The translations under genes were made by a program, and so were the position numbers. Positions 1 to 5,651 of a stretch of 5,651 bases of DNA are shown in pieces (position 1 is the first letter of the stretch; each line of letters starts with the position of its first letter). Below the pieces are notes generated by a model, which saw nothing but the letters and a program-made list of their open reading frames with translations, was not told the origin of the DNA and did no database searches. The DNA lies in contig PIVQ01000502.1 of the NCBI GenBank assembly GCA_003354055.1, positions 1-5,651 of the forward strand, given 5' to 3'. Source of the stretch: Desulfobacteraceae bacterium (GTDB lineage Bacteria > Desulfobacterota > Desulfobacteria > Desulfobacterales > Desulfobacteraceae).

Positions 1-1
1 A

Positions 2-250
2 ACCCTGCAAAATGAAACAACACCGGCTCCCACCGAGCCTGAGCCGGAAAAAGCGCCTGAAAACATCCTGGCAAGCCAGCCCCCGGAGAAATTAGAAACA
101 GCCCTTAACTCCGGAATGGCGTTTGTTTCCCAACTCTTAGAGATTGCCACCGGCCAAAAAATGGAAACGCTGGACAGCCAGGAAAAAATGGTATCCATTG
201 ATAAAAACACAGGCGAGGTAACCATGAAGTTCAAGCTGCCGGGGTTCTAA
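2..250 (+). CDS. Unidentified protein, C-terminal part only (82 codons, 5' end outside window)
   Basis: This frame is open from the left edge to a TAA at 248-250, so the gene begins outside the window. The visible 82 residues start with a Pro/Glu-rich, probably disordered linker (about the first 20 residues, with a TEPEPEKAPEN stretch). A predicted helix follows (about residues 30-50, containing MAFVSQLLEIATGQKME). The end is short and strand-like, with the sequence VSIDKNTGEVTMKFKLPGF. The ordered tail after a low-complexity linker looks like a small conserved C-terminal module. No membrane segment or catalytic motif is visible. It converges on hypE, and a hairpin at 269-303 separates the two, so it is not part of the hyp operon. 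I do not recognise the family. The coding call rests on the long open frame, sensible composition and the terminator-like hairpin 18 bases after the stop. Confidence 0.7.
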   Translation, partial: TLQNETTPAPTEPEPEKAPENILASQPPEKLETALNSGMAFVSQLLEIATGQKMETLDSQEKMVSIDKNTGEVTMKFKLPGF

Positions 251-268
251 GGGCAAAAGGATATAAGG

Positions 269-303
269 CATGGGGCCAATTTCATCTACAGCTTGGCCCC
301 ATG
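269..303. terminator. Hairpin between convergent genes, probable bidirectional terminator
   Basis: A perfect 11-base inverted repeat (CATGGGGCCAA at 269-279, TTGGCCCCATG at 293-303) encloses a 13-base loop. It lies 18 bases after the stop of the plus-strand gene and 43 bases beyond the hypE stop, where a shared terminator would be expected. The T-runs are imperfect on both sides. On the minus strand the stem is followed by a T-rich stretch (CCTTATATCCTTTT). On the plus strand it is followed by AAAACTTTAATAAAA. Termination of the hyp transcript is therefore the better supported direction. Confidence 0.65.
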
Positions 304-346
304 AAAACTTTAATAAAAACAACCTCAAAGTGCTGCTTCATCGGAT

Positions 347-1360
347 TTAACAAATCCTGGGCAACTGCTCTCCTGCAAGCATGTCCACGATCCGTGTTCC
401 GCCGATCAGGGTTTCCAATACCACACGGCCCTTATCCTGATCAGTGACTTCTCCAACAAGGACAGCCTCTTTTCCAAATTCATCAGCCCGAATAACTTCA
501 AGCACCTTATCCGCATCTTTTTCCGGAACAATGGCAATTAATTTGCCTTCGTTGGCAATATACAGAGGATCAAACCCAAGAAGCTCGCAGGTGCCCTGAA
601 CTGCACCACGAACCGGCAGTTTGTCTTCATATAAACGAATACCTACATCAGACTGGCCCGCGATCTCATTCAACGTAGTACCTAACCCGCCACGGGTGGG
701 ATCCCGAAGCACATGAACCTCACAACCGGAATCCAGGACGGCTTTAACCATATGGTTCAAGGGCGCAGAATCAGTCTGGACATCAGAGTCAAACTTCAAG
801 CCTTCTCTTTCGCTTAATACGGTAATCCCGTGGTCGGCAATGGTCCCGGAGACAATAACTTTATCCCCTACTCTGGCCCGGTTACCGGAAACATCCACCC
901 CATCCGGAATCACGCCGACGCCTGATGTGTTGATAAAAATTTTGTCGGCCTTGCCCCTGGGAACCACCTTGGTGTCACCGGTGACAATTCTGACCCCGGC
1001 TTTTTTAGCAGCTCCTGCCATGGTTTCCAGAATAACCTTTAAATCCTTAATCGGCAGGCCCTCTTCGATAATCAATCCCACAGATATATATAAGGGAACG
1101 GCACCGCACATGGAAATATCATTAACCGTGCCGTTGACGGCCAGATCACCGATATTACCTCCGGGAAAAAATATGGGCTCCACCACATAGGAATCCGTAG
1201 AAAAAGCCAGGCGCCCTTTCGGTACCTCCAAAACCGCCCCATCATCCTGCTTGGCCAACTCAGGAGAATCAAAAAGCGGTAAAATCAAATCGGAAAACAT
1301 AGCATGGGAAACCTTTCCTCCGGACCCATGATCAAGCAAAACCATTTCATTATCTGTCAT
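347..1360 (-). CDS. hypE: Hydrogenase maturation protein HypE (thiocyanate-forming carbamoyl dehydratase)
   Basis: HypE accepts a carbamoyl group from HypF on its C-terminal cysteine and dehydrates it with ATP to a thiocyanate, the source of the cyanide ligands of the [NiFe] hydrogenase iron. It is a cytoplasmic protein of the PurM/AIR synthase-like fold. At 337 residues it has the usual family length. Visible motifs are HGSGG (11-15), QDDGA (38-42), STDS (54-57), the block GDLAVNGTVNDISMCGAVP (71-89), GDTKVV (128-133), DPTRGG (220-225) and YIANEGK (267-273). The protein ends in PRIC, so the essential terminal cysteine (C337) is present. The start is supported by an AAGGA at 1369-1373 on the minus strand, 8 bases upstream of the ATG. 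It is the last hyp gene here, 48 bases after hypD. Family assignment is secure. Confidence 0.98.
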   Translation of the reverse strand: MTDNEMVLLDHGSGGKVSHAMFSDLILPLFDSPELAKQDDGAVLEVPKGRLAFSTDSYVVEPIFFPGGNIGDLAVNGTVNDISMCGAVPLYISVGLIIEEGLPIKDLKVILETMAGAAKKAGVRIVTGDTKVVPRGKADKIFINTSGVGVIPDGVDVSGNRARVGDKVIVSGTIADHGITVLSEREGLKFDSDVQTDSAPLNHMVKAVLDSGCEVHVLRDPTRGGLGTTLNEIAGQSDVGIRLYEDKLPVRGAVQGTCELLGFDPLYIANEGKLIAIVPEKDADKVLEVIRADEFGKEAVLVGEVTDQDKGRVVLETLIGGTRIVDMLAGEQLPRIC

Positions 1361-1376
1361 CGTATTTTTCCTTCTA

Positions 1377-1412
1377 CTGTTCTCGCCGTTCCAGCTGTTC
1401 TCGCTGACCTAG
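1377..1412. repeat. Imperfect 18-base tandem repeat across the hypD stop
   Basis: Two adjoining 18-base units, 1377-1394 and 1395-1412, agree at 14 of 18 positions. The first 10 bases (CTGTTCTCGC on the plus strand, GCGAGAACAG as transcribed) are identical. The second unit includes the hypD stop codon (TAG, 1409-1411). The first lies directly upstream of the hypE ribosome binding site. It looks like a small duplication in the hypD-hypE spacer, and no function can be read from it. Confidence 0.6.
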
Positions 1413-2494
1413 CTATACTTATAATATGCCGCACAAGCCCCCTCACTGGAAACCATACAAGGCCCCACAGGACTCATGGGCGTACATACTCTCTTATACA
1501 ATTTACAGGCCTCAGGAGTTTTAAGCCCCATAAGAATCTCACCGCAGGCGCATCCCTTTGGTTCTGGAACATCAGTCATATTCATATCAAATTTGACAGC
1601 CGCATCAAAGGCCTGAAATTCTTTTTTCAGACCCATACCACTGTTTGGTATTTCTCCGATCCCACGCCAGGTTGCATTGGATATCTCAAACACCTGGTTC
1701 ATAATGGCTTGCGCTTTTACATTACCTGAATCCGACACTGCCCTGGGGTAGGCATTGATTAACGCAGGCTTTCCTGTCTCATTTTGTTCTACGAGGATCA
1801 GTACGGCCTTTAAGACATCAATGGGTTCAAACCCGGCAATCACCGAGGGCATATCATAGGTCTCAAAGGTGTCCCTGTAGGCATCCGTGCCGGTGATCAC
1901 CGACACATGACCCGGCAGGATAAATCCGTCAATTTCCACACCTTCCGTTTCCATCAAAGCCGCAAGGGCAGGCGGCGTAAGTTTGTTGGCCGCATAAATG
2001 GAAAAATTGCCAACCCCGTCACCAAGGGCTGTCAGGATTGAGGCGGCAATGGTAGGAATCGTAGTTTCAAATCCCACGGCACAGAATACCACCTCTTTGG
2101 CCGGATTCTCCTTAGCAATGTTAATGGCATCAAAAATGGAATAGACGATTCTCACGTCGGCACCGATGGCCTTTTCCTTTGCCAGGGTGGAACCTGATCC
2201 GGGCACCTTCATTAAATCACCGAACGTGGTGACGATTACATCCTTGATCCTGGCAAAGGCCACATAGGCATCAATGTCTTTTTGGGCAGTAACACATACC
2301 GGACACCCAGGACCGGACAACAGGGTAATTCCCTTTGGCAGAACACTGCGGATCCCATGACGAAAAATTGCCATGGTATGGGTGCCACAGACTTCCATGA
2401 GGCGAAGGTCGCGTTTGCTTGTCCCTTTAATTTTTTTTATCAGTCCCTTTGCCAGTCCGGCATCCCGAAACTCTTCAATATATTTTAAACTCAT
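1409..2494 (-). CDS. hypD: Hydrogenase maturation protein HypD (iron-sulfur scaffold for Fe(CN)2CO)
   Basis: HypD forms a cytoplasmic complex with HypC on which the iron atom receives its CN and CO ligands before transfer to the hydrogenase large subunit. It has 361 residues, normal for the family. The conserved cysteine motifs are present: CGTHT (36-40) and GPGCPVC (61-67, with C64 and C67). FGDLMKVPG (91-99), GFETT (141-145), LPGHVS (193-198) and GFEP (221-224) follow. The C-terminal part holds a cysteine cluster (C315, C317, C330, C337, C346, C354) that in known HypD proteins includes the ligands of a [4Fe-4S] cluster; which four bind here cannot be decided by eye. The ATG is preceded by AAGGA at 2504-2508 on the minus strand, 9 bases upstream. 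The gene starts 22 bases after the hypF stop, consistent with one transcript. Confidence 0.98.
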   Translation of the reverse strand: MSLKYIEEFRDAGLAKGLIKKIKGTSKRDLRLMEVCGTHTMAIFRHGIRSVLPKGITLLSGPGCPVCVTAQKDIDAYVAFARIKDVIVTTFGDLMKVPGSGSTLAKEKAIGADVRIVYSIFDAINIAKENPAKEVVFCAVGFETTIPTIAASILTALGDGVGNFSIYAANKLTPPALAALMETEGVEIDGFILPGHVSVITGTDAYRDTFETYDMPSVIAGFEPIDVLKAVLILVEQNETGKPALINAYPRAVSDSGNVKAQAIMNQVFEISNATWRGIGEIPNSGMGLKKEFQAFDAAVKFDMNMTDVPEPKGCACGEILMGLKTPEACKLYKRVCTPMSPVGPCMVSSEGACAAYYKYS

Positions 2495-2516
2495 AGGATC
2501 ATTTCCTTATCCTTTT

Positions 2517-4862
2517 TTAATTTCGTTCGAGCATTGCAGCCGCAGCCATGGCCTGGCCGAGTGAAATGCCGCCGTCCCCGCAGGGTACCTTGGAGTGGGT
2601 ATAAACCGAAAAGCCCTTTGATTCAAGGCAATCAATGGTCTGAACCAATATTCGGTTATTATTAAACACACCGCCTGACAATACGATCCGGTCAATTCCG
2701 GTGTCTTTGCGAACCAGGTCAGCCGTATCGGTAAACACCTTAACCAGAGTAGTATGAAACCGGCTACTAATCATTTTAACCGGTATACGGTTCTGAATAT
2801 CCTCAACAATCGCTTTTATCCCGGGCAGAATATCCATCACTCTGCAGCCGTCTTCACCTGTCTGAATATCAAAGGGATATGCTTTCCTATCAGAACAATA
2901 GTCAGCCAAAGCTTCCATCTCCATGGCGGCTTGGCTCTCATGAGAAATCTCATGGCGTATGCACAATAGTGAAGACACCGCATCAAACATCCGGCCTGCA
3001 CTGGAGGTCAATGGAGAATTGATCTTCCTTTCCATCATCTGCACCAGGAATCCAAGTTTTTTCTTATCTATGGCCTGAACATAGGGAATATCAAGATCGA
3101 CAAAAGTCTTGCCAAATGCCTTGTACAATAAAGCTGCTGCCATGCGCCAGGGTTCCTTTACCGCAGCATCCCCGCCAGGCATGGGGATGTATTTCAACCT
3201 TGCCCTCCGCTGAAAATCAAGATAGGTGCAGGTCAGAATTTCTCCCCCCCAGATATGCCCGTCCGTGCCGTACCCGGTTCCGTCCAGAGTCAGAGCAATG
3301 ACTTCGCCATCCAGTTGATTTTCAGCCATGCAGGCAAGGGCATGGGCATGGTGGTGCTGGACCCCGACCAAAGGCAATCCTTTATCGCCCAGCCGTTTGG
3401 CATACTCGGTGCTGTAATACCCCGGGTGAAGATCATGGGCAACGATGACAGGGTCTATGTCCATTATCTTTTCCATATGATCAATGGTCCGGTCATAGAA
3501 CCCATGAACCTTTGGATTTTCAAGATCTCCGATATGCTGGCTTAAAAATCCGTACCGGTCACGGGTGAGACAGACAGTATTTTTCAGGCCGGCACCGCAG
3601 GCAAGGACCTTTGGTAAATTATTCCCGCCAAAGGGTTTGAGATCCAGCGGCAGAGGCGCATAACCGCGGGATCGACGAACAAACCGTTGTTTGCCCTTCT
3701 GCACCCTTGATATGGAATCATCAGCCCGAAAATAAATGTCCCTGTCATGAAAAAGGAAATAATCCGCAATATGAGAAAAAGCTTGCAAGGCGTCATCATT
3801 GTCAATGGATAGGGGTTCGCCCGAGCGGTTACCCGAAGTCATTACCAAAATGCCGGGACCTTTAGCCAGCAACAGATAATGCAGGGGGGTATAGGGAAGC
3901 ATGACGCCCAGACAGGTGTTGTAAGGTGCCAGAGATTTGGCAAGCCCTAAAATTTCCTCCCCGCCCTTTTTATCACGGCATAGCTTTTTGTCCAAAAGTA
4001 CAATGGGCCTATGGAATGACGTCAAAAGTCTGTGTTCATCATCATCAACCAGGACATGATCAAACAGTTCAGATTCCGATGCCGCCATCAGGGCAAAGGG
4101 TTTGTCCGGTCTGTTTTTACGTTGGCGTAACAAGGATACTGCAGATTCATTGCCGGCATCAACGGCCAGATGAAACCCTCCCAGTCCTTTTACAGCCAGA
4201 ATCTTTCCCTGAGATAGGAGTTCAGCTGCCCGGTCTATGGCCTGGCCCGGATCCCGGTCGATCCGTTTGCCTGTATTGTCGGTAAGAAATACTTTTGGCC
4301 CGCACACAGGACATGCATTGGGCTGGGCATGAAACCGCCGGTCCATGGGATCTTCATACTCCGCCATGCAGTTCTCGCACATGGGAAAGACCTTCATGGA
4401 CGTTTTGGGGCGGTCATAAGGGATATCCTGTATAATGGTATACCGGGGTCCGCAATTGGTGCAGTTAATAAAGGGATACTCGAACCTGCGGTCATCGTGA
4501 TCCAGCATCTCAGCCAGACAATCCTTACAGATACTGACATCCGGCGAGATCAAAGTTGTGCGATTGGGGGAACCGGAACTTTTAACAATCTTAAAATCAG
4601 TATAGCCTTGAACCTCAATAGATTCGGATTCTATGGCAGCGACCCGGCTCAGTATCGGTTTTTTCCTGCCGATATCCCTTATAAAGGCATCAAGAGAAGC
4701 CATGGGACCTTCGATCAGCAGGTCTACGCCTTTGGCGGTGTTGGAGACCCGGCCACAGAGGGCGTGGGTATGGGCAAGCCCAAATAAAAAGGGCCGAAAA
4801 CCAACGCCCTGAACAACGCCGCTGATTTCAAGCCTTTTTGCATAGACAGAAGGGAGGGTCAT
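2517..4862 (-). CDS. hypF: Carbamoyltransferase HypF
   Basis: HypF hydrolyses carbamoyl phosphate, adenylates the carbamate to carbamoyl-AMP and passes the carbamoyl group to the C-terminal cysteine of HypE. At 781 residues it is full length with all domains in order. The acylphosphatase-like domain (about 5-95) has VVQGVGFRPF, with catalytic R23 and N41. Two zinc-finger motifs of the form CX2CX18CX2C follow (C112, C115, C134, C137; C162, C165, C184, C187). The YrdC-like domain (about 205-395) has KGLGGFHL (225-232), RKNRPDKPFALM (248-259) and TSGNRSGEP (342-350). The Kae1-like C-terminal domain has VQHHHAHA (501-508), DGTGYG (527-532), SGGVFNNN (729-736) and CGDGGISLGQA (761-771). The gene starts 8 bases after the hypC stop. 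No clear ribosome binding site is seen ahead of the ATG, so translation may depend on coupling to hypC. Confidence 0.98.
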   Translation of the reverse strand: MTLPSVYAKRLEISGVVQGVGFRPFLFGLAHTHALCGRVSNTAKGVDLLIEGPMASLDAFIRDIGRKKPILSRVAAIESESIEVQGYTDFKIVKSSGSPNRTTLISPDVSICKDCLAEMLDHDDRRFEYPFINCTNCGPRYTIIQDIPYDRPKTSMKVFPMCENCMAEYEDPMDRRFHAQPNACPVCGPKVFLTDNTGKRIDRDPGQAIDRAAELLSQGKILAVKGLGGFHLAVDAGNESAVSLLRQRKNRPDKPFALMAASESELFDHVLVDDDEHRLLTSFHRPIVLLDKKLCRDKKGGEEILGLAKSLAPYNTCLGVMLPYTPLHYLLLAKGPGILVMTSGNRSGEPLSIDNDDALQAFSHIADYFLFHDRDIYFRADDSISRVQKGKQRFVRRSRGYAPLPLDLKPFGGNNLPKVLACGAGLKNTVCLTRDRYGFLSQHIGDLENPKVHGFYDRTIDHMEKIMDIDPVIVAHDLHPGYYSTEYAKRLGDKGLPLVGVQHHHAHALACMAENQLDGEVIALTLDGTGYGTDGHIWGGEILTCTYLDFQRRARLKYIPMPGGDAAVKEPWRMAAALLYKAFGKTFVDLDIPYVQAIDKKKLGFLVQMMERKINSPLTSSAGRMFDAVSSLLCIRHEISHESQAAMEMEALADYCSDRKAYPFDIQTGEDGCRVMDILPGIKAIVEDIQNRIPVKMISSRFHTTLVKVFTDTADLVRKDTGIDRIVLSGGVFNNNRILVQTIDCLESKGFSVYTHSKVPCGDGGISLGQAMAAAAMLERN

Positions 4863-4870
4863 TTAAAAAT

Positions 4871-5101
4871 CTAAGATTTGCCGGCGCCCAATGCCAGGAT
4901 GGTGCGCATATCCTCTATGGTCTGAAGAGCTGCGGCTTCATCAATTTTAGATATGGCAAATCCGGCATGGACAATCACATAGTCCCCAAGTTTCACATCG
5001 TCAAGCAACAAGATGCTGGCCTCACGAACAACCCCGTCCACTTCAGCCTTTGCCATGGAATCATTAATTTCAATAATTTTTGAAGGTACTGCTAAACACA
5101 T
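4871..5101 (-). CDS. hypC: Hydrogenase assembly chaperone HypC (HypC/HybG/HupF family)
   Basis: HypC is a small cytoplasmic chaperone that binds HypD while the Fe(CN)2CO unit is built, then carries it to the hydrogenase large-subunit precursor. The 76-residue protein has the family length and begins MCLAVP. After methionine removal C2 becomes the N-terminal cysteine needed for iron and partner binding, and this fixes the start. The second family signature, GDYVIVHAGFAI, is at residues 39-50 and includes the conserved histidine H45. A predicted helix (about 53-70) forms the C-terminal part. A GGA-containing stretch about 9 bases before the ATG is a weak ribosome binding site. It is the first gene of the hypCFDE cluster, with an AT-rich leader and a possible promoter upstream. 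I cannot tell whether it serves one hydrogenase or several. Confidence 0.97.
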   Translation of the reverse strand: MCLAVPSKIIEINDSMAKAEVDGVVREASILLLDDVKLGDYVIVHAGFAISKIDEAAALQTIEDMRTILALGAGKS

Positions 5102-5138
5102 AAATTCTTATCCGTTTTTAAAATTTAATCATCGAACC

Positions 5139-5166
5139 AATATAACATAAGAGGGAGCCTGAGCAA
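5139..5166 (-). promoter_or_regulatory. Possible sigma-70-type promoter for the hyp operon
   Basis: As read on the minus strand, TATATT (plus coordinates 5139-5144) fits a -10 box well. TTGCTC (5161-5166), 16 bases upstream of it, is a poor -35 box. The -10 box ends about 37 bases before the hypC ATG, a normal leader length, and the region is AT-rich compared with the genes. I looked for a sigma-54 GG-N10-GC pair in the same stretch and did not find one. This is a by-eye call and low in confidence. Confidence 0.35.
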
Positions 5167-5227
5167 TATTTATTTCACTATTCAATTTAAAGCACAGTCC
5201 CAATAGTTAGTAGCTGACTGAAAACTC

Positions 5228-5353
5228 GTGCTTGGATGAAAACTTGCCCATATGCAAGGCGCAAGAAAGTCTGAAACCGGAGTGTACTCTTGTACATGAG
5301 GCTTTCAGACTTTTGCAGCAACGAGGCAGATGGGTGAGTTTTCGTTCAAGCAC
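5228..5353. repeat. Long imperfect palindrome, possible REP/MITE-like repeat element
   Basis: The stretch folds back on itself over about 126 bases. The outer arms 5228-5255 and 5326-5353 pair over 28 positions: 23 standard pairs, four G-T positions and one mismatch (5252/5329). After an irregular internal loop, 5266-5276 (AAAGTCTGAAA) pairs perfectly with 5303-5313. At the tip TGTAC (5283-5287) pairs with GTACA (5292-5296) around a TCTT loop. An extra 8-base inverted pair, TAGTTAGT (5204-5211) and ACTAACTA (5352-5359), could mark wider edges. It has no open frame of note and sits between the csp terminator and the hyp promoter. The size and symmetry fit a non-autonomous mobile or repetitive extragenic palindrome. 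Copy number in the genome is unknown from this window. Confidence 0.65.
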
Positions 5354-5360
5354 TAACTAA

Positions 5361-5396
5361 AAAGCCCTGGACAGAAAAAATTCTGTCCAGGGCTTT
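5361..5396 (-). terminator. Rho-independent terminator of the cold-shock gene
   Basis: A perfect 16-base stem (AAAGCCCTGGACAGAA at 5361-5376, with its complement at 5381-5396) closes a four-base loop. Read on the minus strand, the stem is GC-rich in its lower half and runs into a T-tract (CTTTTTAG). It begins 32 bases after the csp stop codon. This is one of the clearest signals in the window. It should insulate the hyp operon from csp transcription. Confidence 0.92.
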
Positions 5397-5428
5397 CGCG
5401 ATATTTTATGCAGTAAAACGGTTTGTGA

Positions 5429-5629
5429 TTAGATCACAGTAACGTTTTTGGCAGCAGGGCCTTTCTGCCCTTCTTCAATCTCAAATTCAACGCGGTCACC
5501 TTCGTTGAGGGATTTGAAACCGTCTGCATTAATGCCTGAGTGATGTACAAATACATCTTTTCCGCCTTCTTGTTCAATAAAACCAAAACCTTTTGAGTCG
5601 TTAAACCATTTTACGGTACCAGTGGCCAT
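5429..5629 (-). CDS. Cold-shock domain protein (CspA family)
   Basis: This is a single cold-shock domain of 66 residues, the standard size. Proteins of this type bind single-stranded RNA and DNA and loosen RNA secondary structure, either during cold shock or constitutively. The nucleic-acid binding motifs are complete: KWFN (7-10), RNP1 as KGFGFI (13-18) and RNP2 as VFVHH (26-30), with the aromatic residues W8, F15, F17, F27 and H29 in place. The end, [10 protein letters not shown], is typical. The start is supported by AGGAG at 5639-5643 on the minus strand, 9 bases before the ATG. The gene appears to be a single transcription unit ending at the hairpin 5361-5396, and nothing ties it functionally to the hyp genes. 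Its promoter and most of any long 5' leader are outside the window, so cold-inducibility cannot be judged. Which csp paralogue it is cannot be told, so no symbol is given. Confidence 0.97.
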   Translation of the reverse strand: MATGTVKWFNDSKGFGFIEQEGGKDVFVHHSGINADGFKSLNEGDRVEFEIEEGQKGPAAKNVTVI

Positions 5630-5651
5630 GGTGGCAATCTCCTGTAATAAA

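Noticed and set aside
137..328. 63-codon minus-strand open frame at the left end
   Set aside because: It overlaps the better plus-strand frame and runs through the terminator-like hairpin. The translation resembles no protein I know.
840..1190. 116-codon plus-strand open frame inside hypE
   Set aside because: It is a Pro/Thr/Ile-rich shadow of the conserved HypE coding sequence, with no evidence of its own.
1304..1729. 141-codon plus-strand open frame across the hypE-hypD junction
   Set aside because: It is antisense to two confidently identified genes, has no family features, and has no promoter or ribosome binding site that I can see.
4329..4787. 152-codon open frame on the plus strand inside hypF
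   Set aside because: It is fully antisense to the zinc-finger and acylphosphatase part of HypF, whose motifs are intact. The translation has no recognisable domain.
5102..5220. Sigma-54 or FNR-type control site upstream of hypC
   Set aside because: A TTGCT is present, but no GG lies at the required distance. No convincing TTGAT-N4-ATCAA palindrome was found.
1..5651. CRISPR arrays, tRNA or rRNA genes, transposase genes
   Set aside because: No spaced direct repeats, no cloverleaf-like sequence and no transposase-like frame were seen. The only repeats are the palindrome at 5228-5353 and the short tandem pair at 1377-1412.

Overview
The window carries four hydrogenase maturation genes in the order hypC-hypF-hypD-hypE, all on the minus strand and read right to left from about 5101 to 347. 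To their right is a minus-strand cold-shock protein gene (5429-5629). To their left is the 3' end of an unidentified plus-strand gene (to 250), which converges on hypE. Near-balanced base composition, clean hyp protein sequences and compact spacing point to an anaerobic bacterium with [NiFe] hydrogenase. A sulfate-reducing Desulfobacterota (Desulfobacter-like) member is my best guess from the look of the proteins; no marker gene in the window proves it.

Layout from left to right: 2-250, tail of the unknown plus-strand gene; 269-303, an inverted repeat between the convergent genes, probably a terminator; 347-1360 hypE; 1377-1412, a short imperfect tandem repeat across the hypD stop; 1409-2494 hypD; 2517-4862 hypF; 4871-5101 hypC; 5102-5428, an intergenic stretch with a possible hyp promoter, a roughly 126-base imperfect palindrome and the csp terminator; 5429-5629 the csp gene. 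Its ribosome binding site lies inside the window and its promoter lies outside.

The four Hyp proteins together make the Fe(CN)2CO group of [NiFe] hydrogenases. HypF activates carbamoyl phosphate and moves the carbamoyl group to the C-terminal cysteine of HypE. HypE dehydrates it to thiocyanate. The HypC-HypD complex accepts the cyanide on iron and delivers the iron unit to the hydrogenase large subunit. All four proteins look full length with their key residues present. The nickel-insertion genes hypA and hypB and the hydrogenase structural genes are not in this window.

I do not see an undescribed system here. The most unusual element is the palindrome between csp and hypC. The unidentified C-terminal tail at the left edge is the only coding sequence without an assigned role.
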